Assembly (NCBI GenBank): GCA_017303415.1
Contig: JAFLBJ010000002.1
Span: 188,001-252,000, forward strand
From: Chitinophagales bacterium
GTDB taxonomy: Bacteria > Bacteroidota > Bacteroidia > Chitinophagales > Chitinophagaceae
DNA length: 64,000 nucleotides
Direction of reading: 5' to 3'
Within the stretch, counting starts at the first letter, position 1. Each line of letters starts with the position of its first letter. A program made the position numbers and the translations under genes. Below, piece after piece: positions 35,781-43,609 of the stretch. The notes beneath the pieces were generated by a model. The model did not search any database, was not told where the DNA came from, and saw nothing but the letters and a program-made list of their open reading frames with translations.

Positions 35781-35908
35781 TGCCAAACAACATTTACTAT
35801 GCAGTTCAATCAAGTTTTAGGTTTAAAGTTACCCCCTCGTGAAACCGTAGAATCGGTTGACTCTCTCTACGCATGTAGACTGTTGTTTGGCACACGAGGG
35901 GATTTTTT
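35781..35908 (+). ncRNA. C4-type antisense RNA controlling the antirepressor
   Basis: A 9-bp stem, CCCCTCGTG (about 35833-35841) with CACGAGGGG (about 35893-35901), followed by TTTTTT, closes a junction holding AACCG/CGGTT and TCTAC/GTAGA hairpins. Downstream of them AGACTGTTGTTTGGCA (35877-35892) is exactly complementary to TGCCAAACAACAGTCT at 35927-35942, which covers the antirepressor start codon. It is also complementary over 12 nt to 35781-35792 at the RNA's own 5' end. This is the logic of the P1/P7 c4 RNA, an antisense repressor processed from the ant transcript. The structure ends in a terminator-like U-run. Confidence 0.75.
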
Positions 35909-35925
35909 ATTTAAAACTGTAAGTT

Positions 35926-36546
35926 ATGCCAAACAACAGTCTCATTCCCATCATCAACCAAGGGGAAGAATCTCAGTGGGTTGATGCCCGCGAACTTCAC
36001 AAATTTCTAAGAATTGGTAGGGATTTTTCGACATGGATTAAGGATTATGTCGAAAACTACGGCTTTGTCGAGGGCCGGGACTTTTCCCCGAATATGGGGA
36101 AAAGTACAGGTGGCCGGAAAGCCATTGAGTACACCATTACCCTTGACATGGCCAAGCACTTGGCTATGCTCCAGCGGTCGGAACTCGGCATGAAGGCCCG
36201 GCAGTATTTTATTGATGCCGAAAAGCAGCTTCGCAAGGTTAACACGGCCCTTCTTTCCATTTTTGAGGAAATGCGCCCGATTCTATCCCAATGCCAGACC
36301 ATGGAGTACCGAGGTCATATCTGGTACTGCGCCTCCGAAATTCGCCGCCTCAGCTCCAAATCGTACAATCACGGGAAAATTAAGATTATGGCCAAAGAGG
36401 GGAAGGCCCGTAAGATGCCGGTGGATGCCCAGGGCCGCTGGTTTGTACGAGAGGACTATGTTCATGAGGTTCTGTGTATAAAGCCCAATCATCAAAAATC
36501 AGTTGCGATCATTGGCGTATTGCAGACACAGAAGTACTTGAACTGA
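35926..36546 (+). CDS. Phage antirepressor with an AntA/AntB domain
   Basis: 206 residues. The N-terminal AntA/AntB domain (about 15-95) reads QWVDARELHKFLRIGRDFSTWIKDYVENYGFVEGRDF, then KAIEYTITLDMAKHLAMLQRSELGMKARQYFIDAEKQLR. This is followed by a helix and a C-terminal region (YRGHIWYCASEIRRLSS, then a final basic part) that may contact DNA or the repressor. Antirepressors of this type neutralise the phage repressor and so favour lytic growth. The start codon lies inside the 16 nt that pair with the upstream C4-like RNA, which should silence it in the lysogen. Confidence 0.88.
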   Translation: MPNNSLIPIINQGEESQWVDARELHKFLRIGRDFSTWIKDYVENYGFVEGRDFSPNMGKSTGGRKAIEYTITLDMAKHLAMLQRSELGMKARQYFIDAEKQLRKVNTALLSIFEEMRPILSQCQTMEYRGHIWYCASEIRRLSSKSYNHGKIKIMAKEGKARKMPVDAQGRWFVREDYVHEVLCIKPNHQKSVAIIGVLQTQKYLN

Positions 36547-36575
36547 ACAGGCCAACCGAAAGTTATAGGGGAATG

Positions 36576-36599
36576 TCAATAGCGCTATGTTGCTATTGA
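36576..36599 (+). other. Hairpin after the antirepressor gene
   Basis: TCAATAGC (36576-36583) pairs perfectly with GCTATTGA (36592-36599) around an 8-nt loop. There is no T-tract, so a processing or stability element is more likely than a terminator. Confidence 0.4.
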
Positions 36600-36634
36600 T
36601 ACGAACCAATTTAATTCATTCAAACCTTTTTATT

Positions 36635-36862
36635 ATGAAGGCAACCATTAAGTACACCGATTCTGCCATTGTAATTACCCTTCCTTGTGTTGACCCGGCG
36701 GCCACTCATGCCAGCTTACTCAATAGCATAGCCGCCAATGTAGAATACAGTTCTCAATCCGAAGACAAGCACAAGAATTTTGGGGATGAAGTCACACCAC
36801 TTATTGAACTACTCCGCAGTATACTTCCGGACGAAAACCAGCTCCGGAAAGCCTTTAGCTAA
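36635..36862 (+). CDS. Small phage protein of unknown function
   Basis: 75 residues from ATG 36635. The longer frame to 36587 starts within a hairpin and was rejected. Beta-strands at the N-terminus (KATIKYTDSAIVITLP), helical C-terminus (VTPLIELLRSILP). No known motif. Followed by a strong terminator that closes the rightward early/middle operon. Confidence 0.5.
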   Translation: MKATIKYTDSAIVITLPCVDPAATHASLLNSIAANVEYSSQSEDKHKNFGDEVTPLIELLRSILPDENQLRKAFS

Positions 36863-36902
36863 GTGGAATACAAGCACGTCCTTATCCAGGACGGATTCCC
36901 TG

Positions 36903-36931
36903 CCCCCTCCATTAGTGAGGGGGTTTGTTTT
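36903..36931 (+). terminator. Rho-independent terminator of the early/middle operon
   Basis: CCCCCTC (36903-36909) pairs with GAGGGGG (36917-36923), followed by TTTGTTTT. It separates the antirepressor operon from the gene at 36975, which therefore needs its own promoter. Confidence 0.85.
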
Positions 36932-36946
36932 ATCAGAATATTGATA
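36931..36946. promoter_or_regulatory. Second repressor operator, TATCAGAATATTGATA
   Basis: It differs from the immunity operator at 24052-24067 (TATCAGAAAATTGATA) by one base in the spacer, and both half-sites are identical. It lies 29 bp before ATG 36975, right after a terminator, so it probably lets the phage repressor control that gene directly. Confidence 0.65.
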
Positions 36947-36974
36947 TTATCGAAAAATTGCTAATTTGCAGACC

Positions 36975-37316
36975 ATGCAGCGCGGCTCCAGAACACTTTT
37001 TAACGACATCTTCATTGAAAGCCCCTCCGTGATCGCGGACGGGTCTGGCCGCAATTCCGAATTACACGAGCGCAGAAATGAATGTATGATTGACCGGTAC
37101 TGGTTTATTGGACACTCTACCGGATGGAGCTATCCGGTTGTATTAAAGGCTGTGGCCACGGAGTTTTTTTTAACCGAGAGAAGGGTGTATGATGTCCTTC
37201 AAAACGACCGGGAAATGCTGCTTAATGTTCGTGCAATAAAACCCTCCAGGGAACAATTGGAAAAAAAGTGGCCACACCTGAACTGGTCCACCCCCGCGCG
37301 CGAAAACTATCTATAA
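36975..37316 (+). CDS. Small protein, possible late-gene activator (Mor/C role)
   Basis: 113 residues from ATG 36975. WSYPVVLKAVATEFFLTERRVYDVLQNDREML (about 53-84) reads as a helix-turn-helix, with TERRVYDVLQ as a plausible recognition helix. HERRNECMIDRYWFIG precedes it. It is a one-gene unit between a terminator and the convergent late operon, with its own repressor-type operator. In Mu this slot belongs to Mor/C, which switch on late genes. The role is inferred from context; no direct similarity to Mor/C was recognised. Its stop overlaps the stop of the convergent gene by 6 bp. Confidence 0.5.
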   Translation: MQRGSRTLFNDIFIESPSVIADGSGRNSELHERRNECMIDRYWFIGHSTGWSYPVVLKAVATEFFLTERRVYDVLQNDREMLLNVRAIKPSREQLEKKWPHLNWSTPARENYL

Positions 37317-38039
37317 CCCTTTCAGGAGCATTCCCACAGTTTCCCCTGCCCCAAAATTACTGGCAAATGTAAGAGTGCCGTTAACCGGGTCATGTATGGC
37401 TTTTCGCGGCTCAAGGGTCGGCTGACCTTCGGTGGCCACTCCCCACCAGGCATCACTGCGATCAAGCCAGATGATAGTTACATTCTTTAGTTGATCAGCG
37501 GTGATTATGCCGTCTTCGTTTCCGGTAGTAGCGTAGGAGAAAGAAGATACGGTGGCATTACCCTGGTTAGCCTGACCGGTATCGATCCAGCGGCATTCAA
37601 AGGTCAATAGAAGTACCCGGTAAGGATCGTCCCTCTTTTCGGTAACAAGAGATTTTCGGGTGAAGTCAATGGTCAATATACCATCAGCCCTCCAATTATT
37701 TAACCATTTAGCCACCTTGCCAGCCAGTTCAAAATGGGTGATGGCCTTCTCCTTGTATTGAGTGGGAGTGGTGCTTGAAAAGGTGGCAGCCGGTTCGATG
37801 GCTATTCGAATGGTAAAATTGCCAATAGCTTGCTGCATCATATCCTGCATATCCCGATAGGTAATATCCTGGACATCGATGAGGGCACACGGGAACACTA
37901 CGGGCGGACGAGTGGAAGTAAAAAACTCTAGCTGTCCCTGGTCGGCATCGATCCAACGGATTTCAGGAATATTATCCAATATCCGCTGTTGAATTTTTAG
38001 TAACAAGTTTGACTCTGGAGTAATGACTGCCATATACAT
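37311..38039 (-). CDS. Tail completion protein (Mu gp37-like) with an added C-terminal domain
   Basis: 242 residues. The N-terminal 170 residues (ITPESNLLLKIQQRILDNIPEIRWIDADQGQLEFF, VVFPCALIDVQDITY, NFTIRIAIEPA, LTFECRWID) look like a head-tail joining or tail terminator protein such as Mu gp37. The last 66 residues (GIITADQLKNVTIIWLDRSDAWWGV to GAGETVGMLLKGL) are clearly related to the C-terminus of the tail protein at 51048-51752 encoded on the other strand. Last gene of the leftward late operon. Confidence 0.65.
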   Translation of the reverse strand: MYMAVITPESNLLLKIQQRILDNIPEIRWIDADQGQLEFFTSTRPPVVFPCALIDVQDITYRDMQDMMQQAIGNFTIRIAIEPAATFSSTTPTQYKEKAITHFELAGKVAKWLNNWRADGILTIDFTRKSLVTEKRDDPYRVLLLTFECRWIDTGQANQGNATVSSFSYATTGNEDGIITADQLKNVTIIWLDRSDAWWGVATEGQPTLEPRKAIHDPVNGTLTFASNFGAGETVGMLLKGL

Positions 38040-38043
38040 CGTT

Positions 38044-38547
38044 TTATCGCATGGATCGGGTCAGGTGAACCTTGGCACGCTTGTTTAAAATACTTCTCAA
38101 TACATAAGAATTGCCAATGAACCGTCTTCTTGGAATATTCATCTTTCTGGTATAAGTAGGCACACTGTATGGCTTTACTTTTTTTCCAAAAAGCGTTGTT
38201 CGTTTATGTTCGTTGACAGTTACAGTACCGCTATATCCTTCATTATGAACCTTGGCGTATGGCACATTTGTACCCACCCTGGCACGATTGGCGCTGGTGG
38301 ATATGATCCTGGGAGAGCGCTTCAGATACCCGGTATTCGTTAAAATTGCTCTGCCAAGGCTTTTTCTTCCTGTTGATTTTCTTGGCGCCCAGGGTTGTGC
38401 TGATCGGTCAACCCAGTTTTGTTGCCGGAACCGGTCTTTAAACCAAGACACGGCTTCTGTACCAATAACTGTTGGAAGGGTGGCAAGCCCCCTTTTCAAC
38501 TTTTTCTTTAGCAATTGCTCAATCTGTTGTTTCGTCGGTTTGCTCAT
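38044..38547 (-). CDS. Virion morphogenesis protein (Mu gpG-like)
   Basis: 167 residues, basic. AVSWFKDRFRQQNWVDRSAQPWAPRK at about 29-54, then ILTNTGYLKRSPRIISTSANRARVGTNVPYAKVHNEGY, matches the phage virion morphogenesis family (gpG of Mu, gpS of P2). These act at the head-tail junction or in tail completion. PRRRFIGNS near the C-terminus is the usual end motif. The start lies inside the gpF gene, overlapping it by 29 bp. Confidence 0.85.
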   Translation of the reverse strand: MSKPTKQQIEQLLKKKLKRGLATLPTVIGTEAVSWFKDRFRQQNWVDRSAQPWAPRKSTGRKSLGRAILTNTGYLKRSPRIISTSANRARVGTNVPYAKVHNEGYSGTVTVNEHKRTTLFGKKVKPYSVPTYTRKMNIPRRRFIGNSYVLRSILNKRAKVHLTRSMR

Positions 38548-39346
38548 CGGGTCTCAGATTAAGGCCTTGGTCACGAATATCTTCAGGAAGGCCGATGAAG
38601 TAAGGATGGGTAGGTGGGAAAGCCAACCTTTGCTTGCCGAGGTTAACCTTGAACATGTCTGGCATCCGGTCGGGTATTATGATCTTGTCCAATGGCGTTT
38701 CCGCGCCTGATGCCATTTGCTGAACATCACACCTGCACCCCCACCCGTTGGGCGGAAATAAGATGTCCCATATCGGATCATCTACCTTCCGGACAAAGCC
38801 ATCAAGCAATTCATGTTCAAGCCTGACCCGTTCATCTCCCGCTGTACGGTATTTCAACAAGGGGAAGAACTCTTTATCCCTTTCAATTGTAAGCCACAGC
38901 CTGGACATTTGTGAACCCGCTACGGCAAAATTGTACTCAGCCCTGAGCCAAGCTCCCACATAATCGCTATTGATTTGTTCGGCCACAGCCCGGAATTCCC
39001 CAAAGGTTCTCAGCTTGCCGGACTCGTCCTGGAGGGCTTCGGTAAGGGCGCGCAACTGGCTGTAATTCTTGGCCGCAGAAAACTGCCATGTATGGTTTAT
39101 CAGCGCGTCCAGCATTTCATAGTCAGGGGTGTCATAATCCACCTCTTCCAGACTGGCTCCAAAGCCTTCTACGATCCCCGTAACCAGGGTTTCGGCAAAG
39201 TATTGGGTGATTTCCTTGTCAATGCCCTCAGGAAGGGCCTGGAGGCCGTATATGCGCTGGATCAGGTCTTTGAGCCACTGTTCCAGCCCATCGGCCATAA
39301 GGGGCTTAAAATCGCCCTTATTGAACCGAGCGTAAGCCTTACTCAA
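38519..39346 (-). CDS. Minor head protein (Mu gpF / SPP1 gp7-like)
   Basis: 275 residues from TTG 39346. The C-terminal signature YRTAGDERVRLEHELLDGF, then WDILFPPNGWGCRCDVQQM, is diagnostic of the phage Mu F-like minor head family, in which DeRvR..H..ldG and PPn.wgCrC are conserved. These proteins enter the capsid or assist early head assembly. The frame is open upstream across the end of the portal gene without ATG or GTG, and the in-frame PEGLSHEEVKEQLSK looks family-like. The true start may therefore be a rare codon further upstream. Confidence 0.87.
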   Translation of the reverse strand: MSKAYARFNKGDFKPLMADGLEQWLKDLIQRIYGLQALPEGIDKEITQYFAETLVTGIVEGFGASLEEVDYDTPDYEMLDALINHTWQFSAAKNYSQLRALTEALQDESGKLRTFGEFRAVAEQINSDYVGAWLRAEYNFAVAGSQMSRLWLTIERDKEFFPLLKYRTAGDERVRLEHELLDGFVRKVDDPIWDILFPPNGWGCRCDVQQMASGAETPLDKIIIPDRMPDMFKVNLGKQRLAFPPTHPYFIGLPEDIRDQGLNLRPDEQTDETTD

Positions 39347-39384
39347 TTGCTCCTTAACCTCCTCATGGCTAAGCCCCTCCGGAA

Positions 39385-40725
39385 TCAGTCCTTCGGGGCC
39401 GGGTCGAAAAAATCGGCAAGCGCGTGCCTGAGCCGGGACCAGAGCGATCTCATTTCACCGGTCGCCCCGGTTCCGGGCATTTTTTTTGGTTTGCCAGCTT
39501 CACCGCGCTTTGGCGTCTGTTTCTGGCCAGTCTTTGGATCAGGCACGCGCGCCAACTTTTCCTCCTCCATTTTTTGCACCCTGGCATCAAAATCTTTTGG
39601 TTTTGGCCGACCATACTTTTCGTATATATAATCTTCCTCCAGCGGAAACCCTTTACTAATAAGCCAGTCGTCAATGGCTTTTTCGTCCTTCAGCCAGGCG
39701 TTATCTACTTCCTCTTCCCACTTAAACTCACCCTGGTCAGTGGAGTATCCATAGGTTTTAAGAATGGATAAAAACTGCTCGGAGTTGAGCCAAAGCAAAA
39801 CAGTCTCCAAATCCATTTGCAGGATTTCAGCTTGCCCCTCGCCCTGTACTTTAGCTTTAGCCAGGCTACCGGTGCGACCGCTCATGGATGTCTCCACGTT
39901 ACCCAACACATAGATTGCTATCTCCTTATTGAGCAGGTCGATAAACTTAGATTGCAGGTCACCATTTGCTGAGGAATTAACCCCCTCGTTTTTAATCTCA
40001 ATTTCCGCCTGTTTTGGAATGGACATGATCAGGGCGCTACCGGCACTTTCGGCCATAGTCAACAGTTCCTGTTTTGTTTTCTGATCGTTGGCATCATACT
40101 TAATCACCCGCATGGGGATGCCAAATATTTCTATGAACTGGCTGTAATCTCCCAGGCAGTTTCTTTTGTAGATCGAATAGGGCGCAATTTTATGAAGGAT
40201 GCCAAGATCATCAGGATCACCCAGTACCCATACGTTTGGTAATTCCTCATAGGCAAAGCCTTCATCAGAGCCAGCCTGAAAGATGGTGATCTTCTTTTTC
40301 TCCAGCTTCAGGTGCTTACGTGGTATCTTATTGAAGTCAAAGGATGGGCCAGGGATGAATTCATATCCTGATCGACCATAAAGAATGGTGATCATCAGGT
40401 CTTCCAACAGATCGCGGAAGCGCTTATTTTTAAATAGCGGAGCAAGGGAATCTATCTCCTTGCCTTCTTTACCCACGAACATCAGTTTTTTGTTCAGGAT
40501 ATTCGCTACCCGCTTTTGCCATACGCCGGAAAAGAACGGGTCCAGTTCCGCATACTTATAAAGGTCATAGAGCTGCACCCGGTTAGGCGAGGTAAAGGAC
40601 TCTGCGGTCTTTAGGGAATTGATAAAATCCCCAATATCCTTAGAGGTTCTGTCAACGGTTTGTATCCGAAGATCATTTACAATGATCATCGAGTCCGTCT
40701 TTTTCTTGTACACTCCTTTTGCCAT
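39385..40725 (-). CDS. Portal protein (Mu gp29-like, DUF935)
   Basis: 446 residues. It forms the dodecameric DNA entry channel at one capsid vertex. Family features: LYDLYKYAELDPFFSGVWQKRVANIL (about 51-76), LITILYGRSGYEFIPG, VIKYDANDQKTKQELLTMAESAGSALIMSIP and VLGNVETSMSGRTGSLAKAKVQGEGQAEIL. The C-terminal tail (about 385-446) is charged and of low complexity (KRGEAGKPKKMPGTGATGE). The start ATG overlaps the stop of a 39-residue gene by one base. Confidence 0.88.
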   Translation of the reverse strand: MAKGVYKKKTDSMIIVNDLRIQTVDRTSKDIGDFINSLKTAESFTSPNRVQLYDLYKYAELDPFFSGVWQKRVANILNKKLMFVGKEGKEIDSLAPLFKNKRFRDLLEDLMITILYGRSGYEFIPGPSFDFNKIPRKHLKLEKKKITIFQAGSDEGFAYEELPNVWVLGDPDDLGILHKIAPYSIYKRNCLGDYSQFIEIFGIPMRVIKYDANDQKTKQELLTMAESAGSALIMSIPKQAEIEIKNEGVNSSANGDLQSKFIDLLNKEIAIYVLGNVETSMSGRTGSLAKAKVQGEGQAEILQMDLETVLLWLNSEQFLSILKTYGYSTDQGEFKWEEEVDNAWLKDEKAIDDWLISKGFPLEEDYIYEKYGRPKPKDFDARVQKMEEEKLARVPDPKTGQKQTPKRGEAGKPKKMPGTGATGEMRSLWSRLRHALADFFDPAPKD

Positions 40726-40844
40726 TAATTCAAGTTTATAGTTATGTATGTTTCCAGTAGTACGCTGTCAAGGACCTGAATAGCGCCAAACTGTAACTTA
40801 TGGTCAACGATATACCTGGTGATATCTTCTGGGATCATGATCAT
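40725..40844 (-). CDS. 39-residue protein before the portal gene
   Basis: A tiny open frame read from ATG 40844: MIMIPEDITRYIVDHKLQ, then VLDSVLLETYITINLN. It fills the otherwise empty gap, ends in TAATG coupled to the portal start, and begins 3 bp after the preceding gene. The spacing pattern of the operon argues that it is translated. No function recognised. Confidence 0.5.
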   Translation of the reverse strand: MIMIPEDITRYIVDHKLQFGAIQVLDSVLLETYITINLN

Positions 40845-40847
40845 AAA

Positions 40848-41282
40848 TTAATAATGATTACTTCTTTTTGTGTTCCCGGTATATTGGATTGAATTGTTCT
40901 CATTGTAGTTGGTGGCCTCATCATCCGCCGGGTAGGGCCATCCATAGGGGACTACTTTCCCGGTCTGAACATTAAGCAACCATTCCAGCGCCTTTTCCTG
41001 TAAGGCTTCAAAGAGTTCAAGATTGACAGTAGGGTTAGCAAGCTTACAGATTTCCCAGGCAGCCAGATCCTTGACAGCGGCGATTAGCTTAGCCCGGTCA
41101 GGCCCGTTCTGGGCTTTGTCAAACAACACGGCGATATCATATCGACTGCAATACCCCATAGCCTCGCTGATGGCGGTATCTATGCCTGCCTGTAAAATCG
41201 TATTATCATTGCGTGAAATAGTGGTCATAATCTCTGAGTAGAGATGTGTTTTCATGTCCTCGATGGTAACAATAGCGGCCAT
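40848..41282 (-). CDS. Head-tail connector protein (Mu gp36-like, DUF1320 type)
   Basis: 144 residues, helical. VTIEDMKTHLYSEIMTTISRNDNTILQAGIDTAISEAMGYCSRYD, then LIAAVKDLAAWEICKLANP, and LEWLLNVQTGKVVPYGWPYP follows the pattern of connector proteins: a helix bundle beginning with a short structured segment and closing with a g....l.lp-like loop. The position between portal and terminase fits. Recognised by fold pattern and synteny. Confidence 0.65.
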   Translation of the reverse strand: MAAIVTIEDMKTHLYSEIMTTISRNDNTILQAGIDTAISEAMGYCSRYDIAVLFDKAQNGPDRAKLIAAVKDLAAWEICKLANPTVNLELFEALQEKALEWLLNVQTGKVVPYGWPYPADDEATNYNENNSIQYTGNTKRSNHY

Positions 41283-41287
41283 AGTAA

Positions 41288-41452
41288 TTATTTTGATTCA
41301 ATGATTTGATATCTGTAAACCTCTTTTACTTCCCCATTAAACTGGACCTTGATCTTCAGTGGACAATCGCAACGAAGGCTTATCACCTTCCCGGTTCGCT
41401 CCAAGTGCATACCCAATACTACTCGCACGGTATCTCCGATCTGAATATTCAT
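41288..41452 (-). CDS. 54-residue small beta-rich protein
   Basis: Read from ATG 41452: IQIGDTVRVVLGMHLERTGKVISLRCDCPLKIKVQFNG, then EVYRYQIIESK. The pattern of short strands with GDTVRV, TGKVI and VQFNG suggests a KOW/SH3-like barrel. The start overlaps the terminase stop (TAATG), and the stop is 5 bp before the next start. Good operon packing supports translation. Confidence 0.55.
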   Translation of the reverse strand: MNIQIGDTVRVVLGMHLERTGKVISLRCDCPLKIKVQFNGEVKEVYRYQIIESK

Positions 41453-42996
41453 TAGTATCTCCTCGTGTTTTTGGGTCTCTTAACAAGGTTCCCTGCACCA
41501 TTTCCAAGCACGGTTATTTTGGTTTTTATTATATGCCAAGCGCCTTCCACAGCGTCAGGTCCATCCATTGTTTTTGAATTGGGGGAAACGCTTTTAAACT
41601 GCGCTTCCAATCTTTGCATGTGAGGATCGTCCTTTTCATCGATGTTAAGGATCATCATGCCAAGCCTGTTTTTTGGCTCCAGATTTCCTTCGATTCTAAA
41701 GTACTTATCTGGCTTATCACGGTCATCTGGCGTAATGCCGAGTACAGTATTGCCCGGTTCCTGGCCTTTGCTTAGAATGAGTGGCAGAAGGACCTGTTCA
41801 TAAAATGGGTTTTGAAGGGTATTATTTTCGATATAGAAGTACCCTTGCGTCCGGTCGTTAATGTAATCCCGTGAGCGGTACAGCCAATCAATAAAATTTG
41901 AGTTTGTCGTGGTATCAACAAAAACCTTGTAAACAAATAAAATATCATCCTGGCTGCCACAAATGGCCACCGCCTTGCAGCTATTCTGCGCTTTTGCTTT
42001 CACTCCGGGCTTATCGCGATTACTGGGTGCGGGGTCTGCATACACTACCACAAAGGGCAAAGACTTTAAAGGAGGGCACTTGCCATAAGTCAACTCCTTG
42101 AATACCTTACCGTCGTCAATTGGATTATTATAGTATTCCCGCTGTTGCGCGGAATAAGATACTTTGGAAAGAACGCGATCTATTTGCTCTTCGCTATTCT
42201 TTTCGGGCCATGAGGACCGACCATTTTCGTCACGGATATTAACTACATGAACATAGTCTGCGTTTTTTGTAGCCCGGACGACGCAACAATCTTCAGCGAT
42301 GATGTTGCCAAGGAATAAGATCAGGGTGGCCTTGGATACAGACCTGGTACCAATGGCCGCTGACTCAATCCACTTCCATTTGTTTTCGATGATATCGGCG
42401 TTTCGGCATTCTTCGTCTGTGTCGATATCGTTAAATACCAGCACATCGGGACGTGCCTCTTCCAGACGAGTACCGCGTGGGGACTGACCAGCTCCTAAGG
42501 CAAGGAATCCAAATCCCTTACGGCTCACAAAATCGCCACTGGTCCAGCTTCCTGGAAGCTCTTGAACACCATAGTCATGAATGATACGTTGATTAGCTTC
42601 AAGGTTACCCCAGTAAGGAGCCAGAAACTTTTCTGCGTTATCATATGAATTGGAGATCATCAGCATGTATCTCTTTTTGCCGGTGAGCATGAGAAAAAGA
42701 ATCTCCATCATGGTGCGAACATCCTTGGCCAGCTCCCGCGACCAGTTTCTTACTTCGTACCATTCGGGATTGGCCATGATTCTTTTAGTTGCCGAAATAT
42801 GAAAAGGGGCTGGCGAGGCATAGCAATACTGAGGGAAGTAATACTTAAACCACAATTCCGGGTCGGCCTCAAGGATTTTGATCCTCTTCTTTTGCGTTGC
42901 CTCGGTTTCTCCGGTGAGCAAAGCCGTTTGCTTCCGAATATTTTCTACATACTCGGACCAGACCTGGTACCGTTGCTTATCTGATAATTCAGGCAT
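41452..42996 (-). CDS. Terminase large subunit (Mu gp28-like)
   Basis: 514 residues. It packages DNA into the prohead. An ATPase core is recognised from NWSRELAKDVRTMMEILFLML (position of the deviant Walker A), MISNSYDNAEKFLAPYWG and Walker B VLVFNDIDTDEEC. A nuclease domain follows with VVYADPAPSNRDKPG (first metal aspartate, about 320), LFVYKVFVDTTTNSNFIDWLY and ITPDDRDKPDKYFRIEG. The Walker A is not canonical, as is common in this subfamily. One base overlap with the next gene. Confidence 0.82.
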   Translation of the reverse strand: MPELSDKQRYQVWSEYVENIRKQTALLTGETEATQKKRIKILEADPELWFKYYFPQYCYASPAPFHISATKRIMANPEWYEVRNWSRELAKDVRTMMEILFLMLTGKKRYMLMISNSYDNAEKFLAPYWGNLEANQRIIHDYGVQELPGSWTSGDFVSRKGFGFLALGAGQSPRGTRLEEARPDVLVFNDIDTDEECRNADIIENKWKWIESAAIGTRSVSKATLILFLGNIIAEDCCVVRATKNADYVHVVNIRDENGRSSWPEKNSEEQIDRVLSKVSYSAQQREYYNNPIDDGKVFKELTYGKCPPLKSLPFVVVYADPAPSNRDKPGVKAKAQNSCKAVAICGSQDDILFVYKVFVDTTTNSNFIDWLYRSRDYINDRTQGYFYIENNTLQNPFYEQVLLPLILSKGQEPGNTVLGITPDDRDKPDKYFRIEGNLEPKNRLGMMILNIDEKDDPHMQRLEAQFKSVSPNSKTMDGPDAVEGAWHIIKTKITVLGNGAGNLVKRPKNTRRY

Positions 42997-43443
42997 TTAA
43001 AACTTTTTCAACTGGTCCTTGATAAAACCATCCCAATGGTTGAGGAAGGTTAAAGCCAGGGGGGGATCAATCGCATTTAACCACTTATGAAAGGCAGTGC
43101 CACTATCCATATGCTGAGCCAGGCTGGTTTCCATTTCCAAATTTTTAATAGCAGAGGTGTATTTTACGAACATATCTGCCATTTTGGTATCACCGATTCC
43201 ATCAGTCTCATTGAGCTTCTCGTTGATCTTCTCCAGTACTATGTACAAATTATTCAGGATGTCGCTGCGACGGGTGAGTAAGCTCCTCCTTAACTGATTC
43301 CACTTCTCCTTATTGATCCATCCGGACAGGGTGGTTTCATGAACCTTTACTTTGCCAGCTATATCCTTCTGAGAAAGCTCCCCTTGCAGGTAGAGCGTTT
43401 TAGCCCAATCCTTTTTTTGAGTTGCGGTTAAACTTCCTTTCAT
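42997..43443 (-). CDS. Terminase small subunit-like HTH protein (Mu gp27-like)
   Basis: 148 residues from ATG 43443 (TTG 43458 is also open). The N-terminal helix-turn-helix LTATQKKDWAKTLYLQGELSQKDIAGKVKVHETTLSGWINKEKW (about 5-49) is followed by helical regions (LRRSLLTRRSDILNNLYIVLEKINEKLNE). This resembles DUF1804/gp27-like small terminases that recognise DNA ends. It is the first gene of the leftward late operon, divergent from the protease gene with a 166-bp control region between. Confidence 0.75.
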   Translation of the reverse strand: MKGSLTATQKKDWAKTLYLQGELSQKDIAGKVKVHETTLSGWINKEKWNQLRRSLLTRRSDILNNLYIVLEKINEKLNETDGIGDTKMADMFVKYTSAIKNLEMETSLAQHMDSGTAFHKWLNAIDPPLALTFLNHWDGFIKDQLKKF

Positions 43444-43609
43444 AGCCACAAATTTCAAGTATAAGACCTCGTTTTTTCAGGTCAAAATCCATGATGCGGC
43501 AATAGGTAACGTGGGATGTGGTAGTAGATGAATTATCGCGGAATCTGCATTTGGCGAGGGTTTCAGCCGATTGCAATTTTACGACATCAAAGTTACGAAC
43601 CAAAATAAA
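43444..43609. promoter_or_regulatory. Divergent late control region
   Basis: 166 bp between the two late operons, without any coding frame I believe in. Both late transcripts should start here and would need the late activator. No perfect TAnnTTTG with a well-placed -33 partner is seen; a TAACTTTG reads leftward at 43588-43595. The A-rich AAAATAAAATG at the protease start may serve as its ribosome site. Confidence 0.4.

Noticed and set aside
38975..39631. 218-codon plus-strand frame opposite gpF and portal
   Set aside because: It is antisense to two genes with clear family motifs and has no motif of its own.
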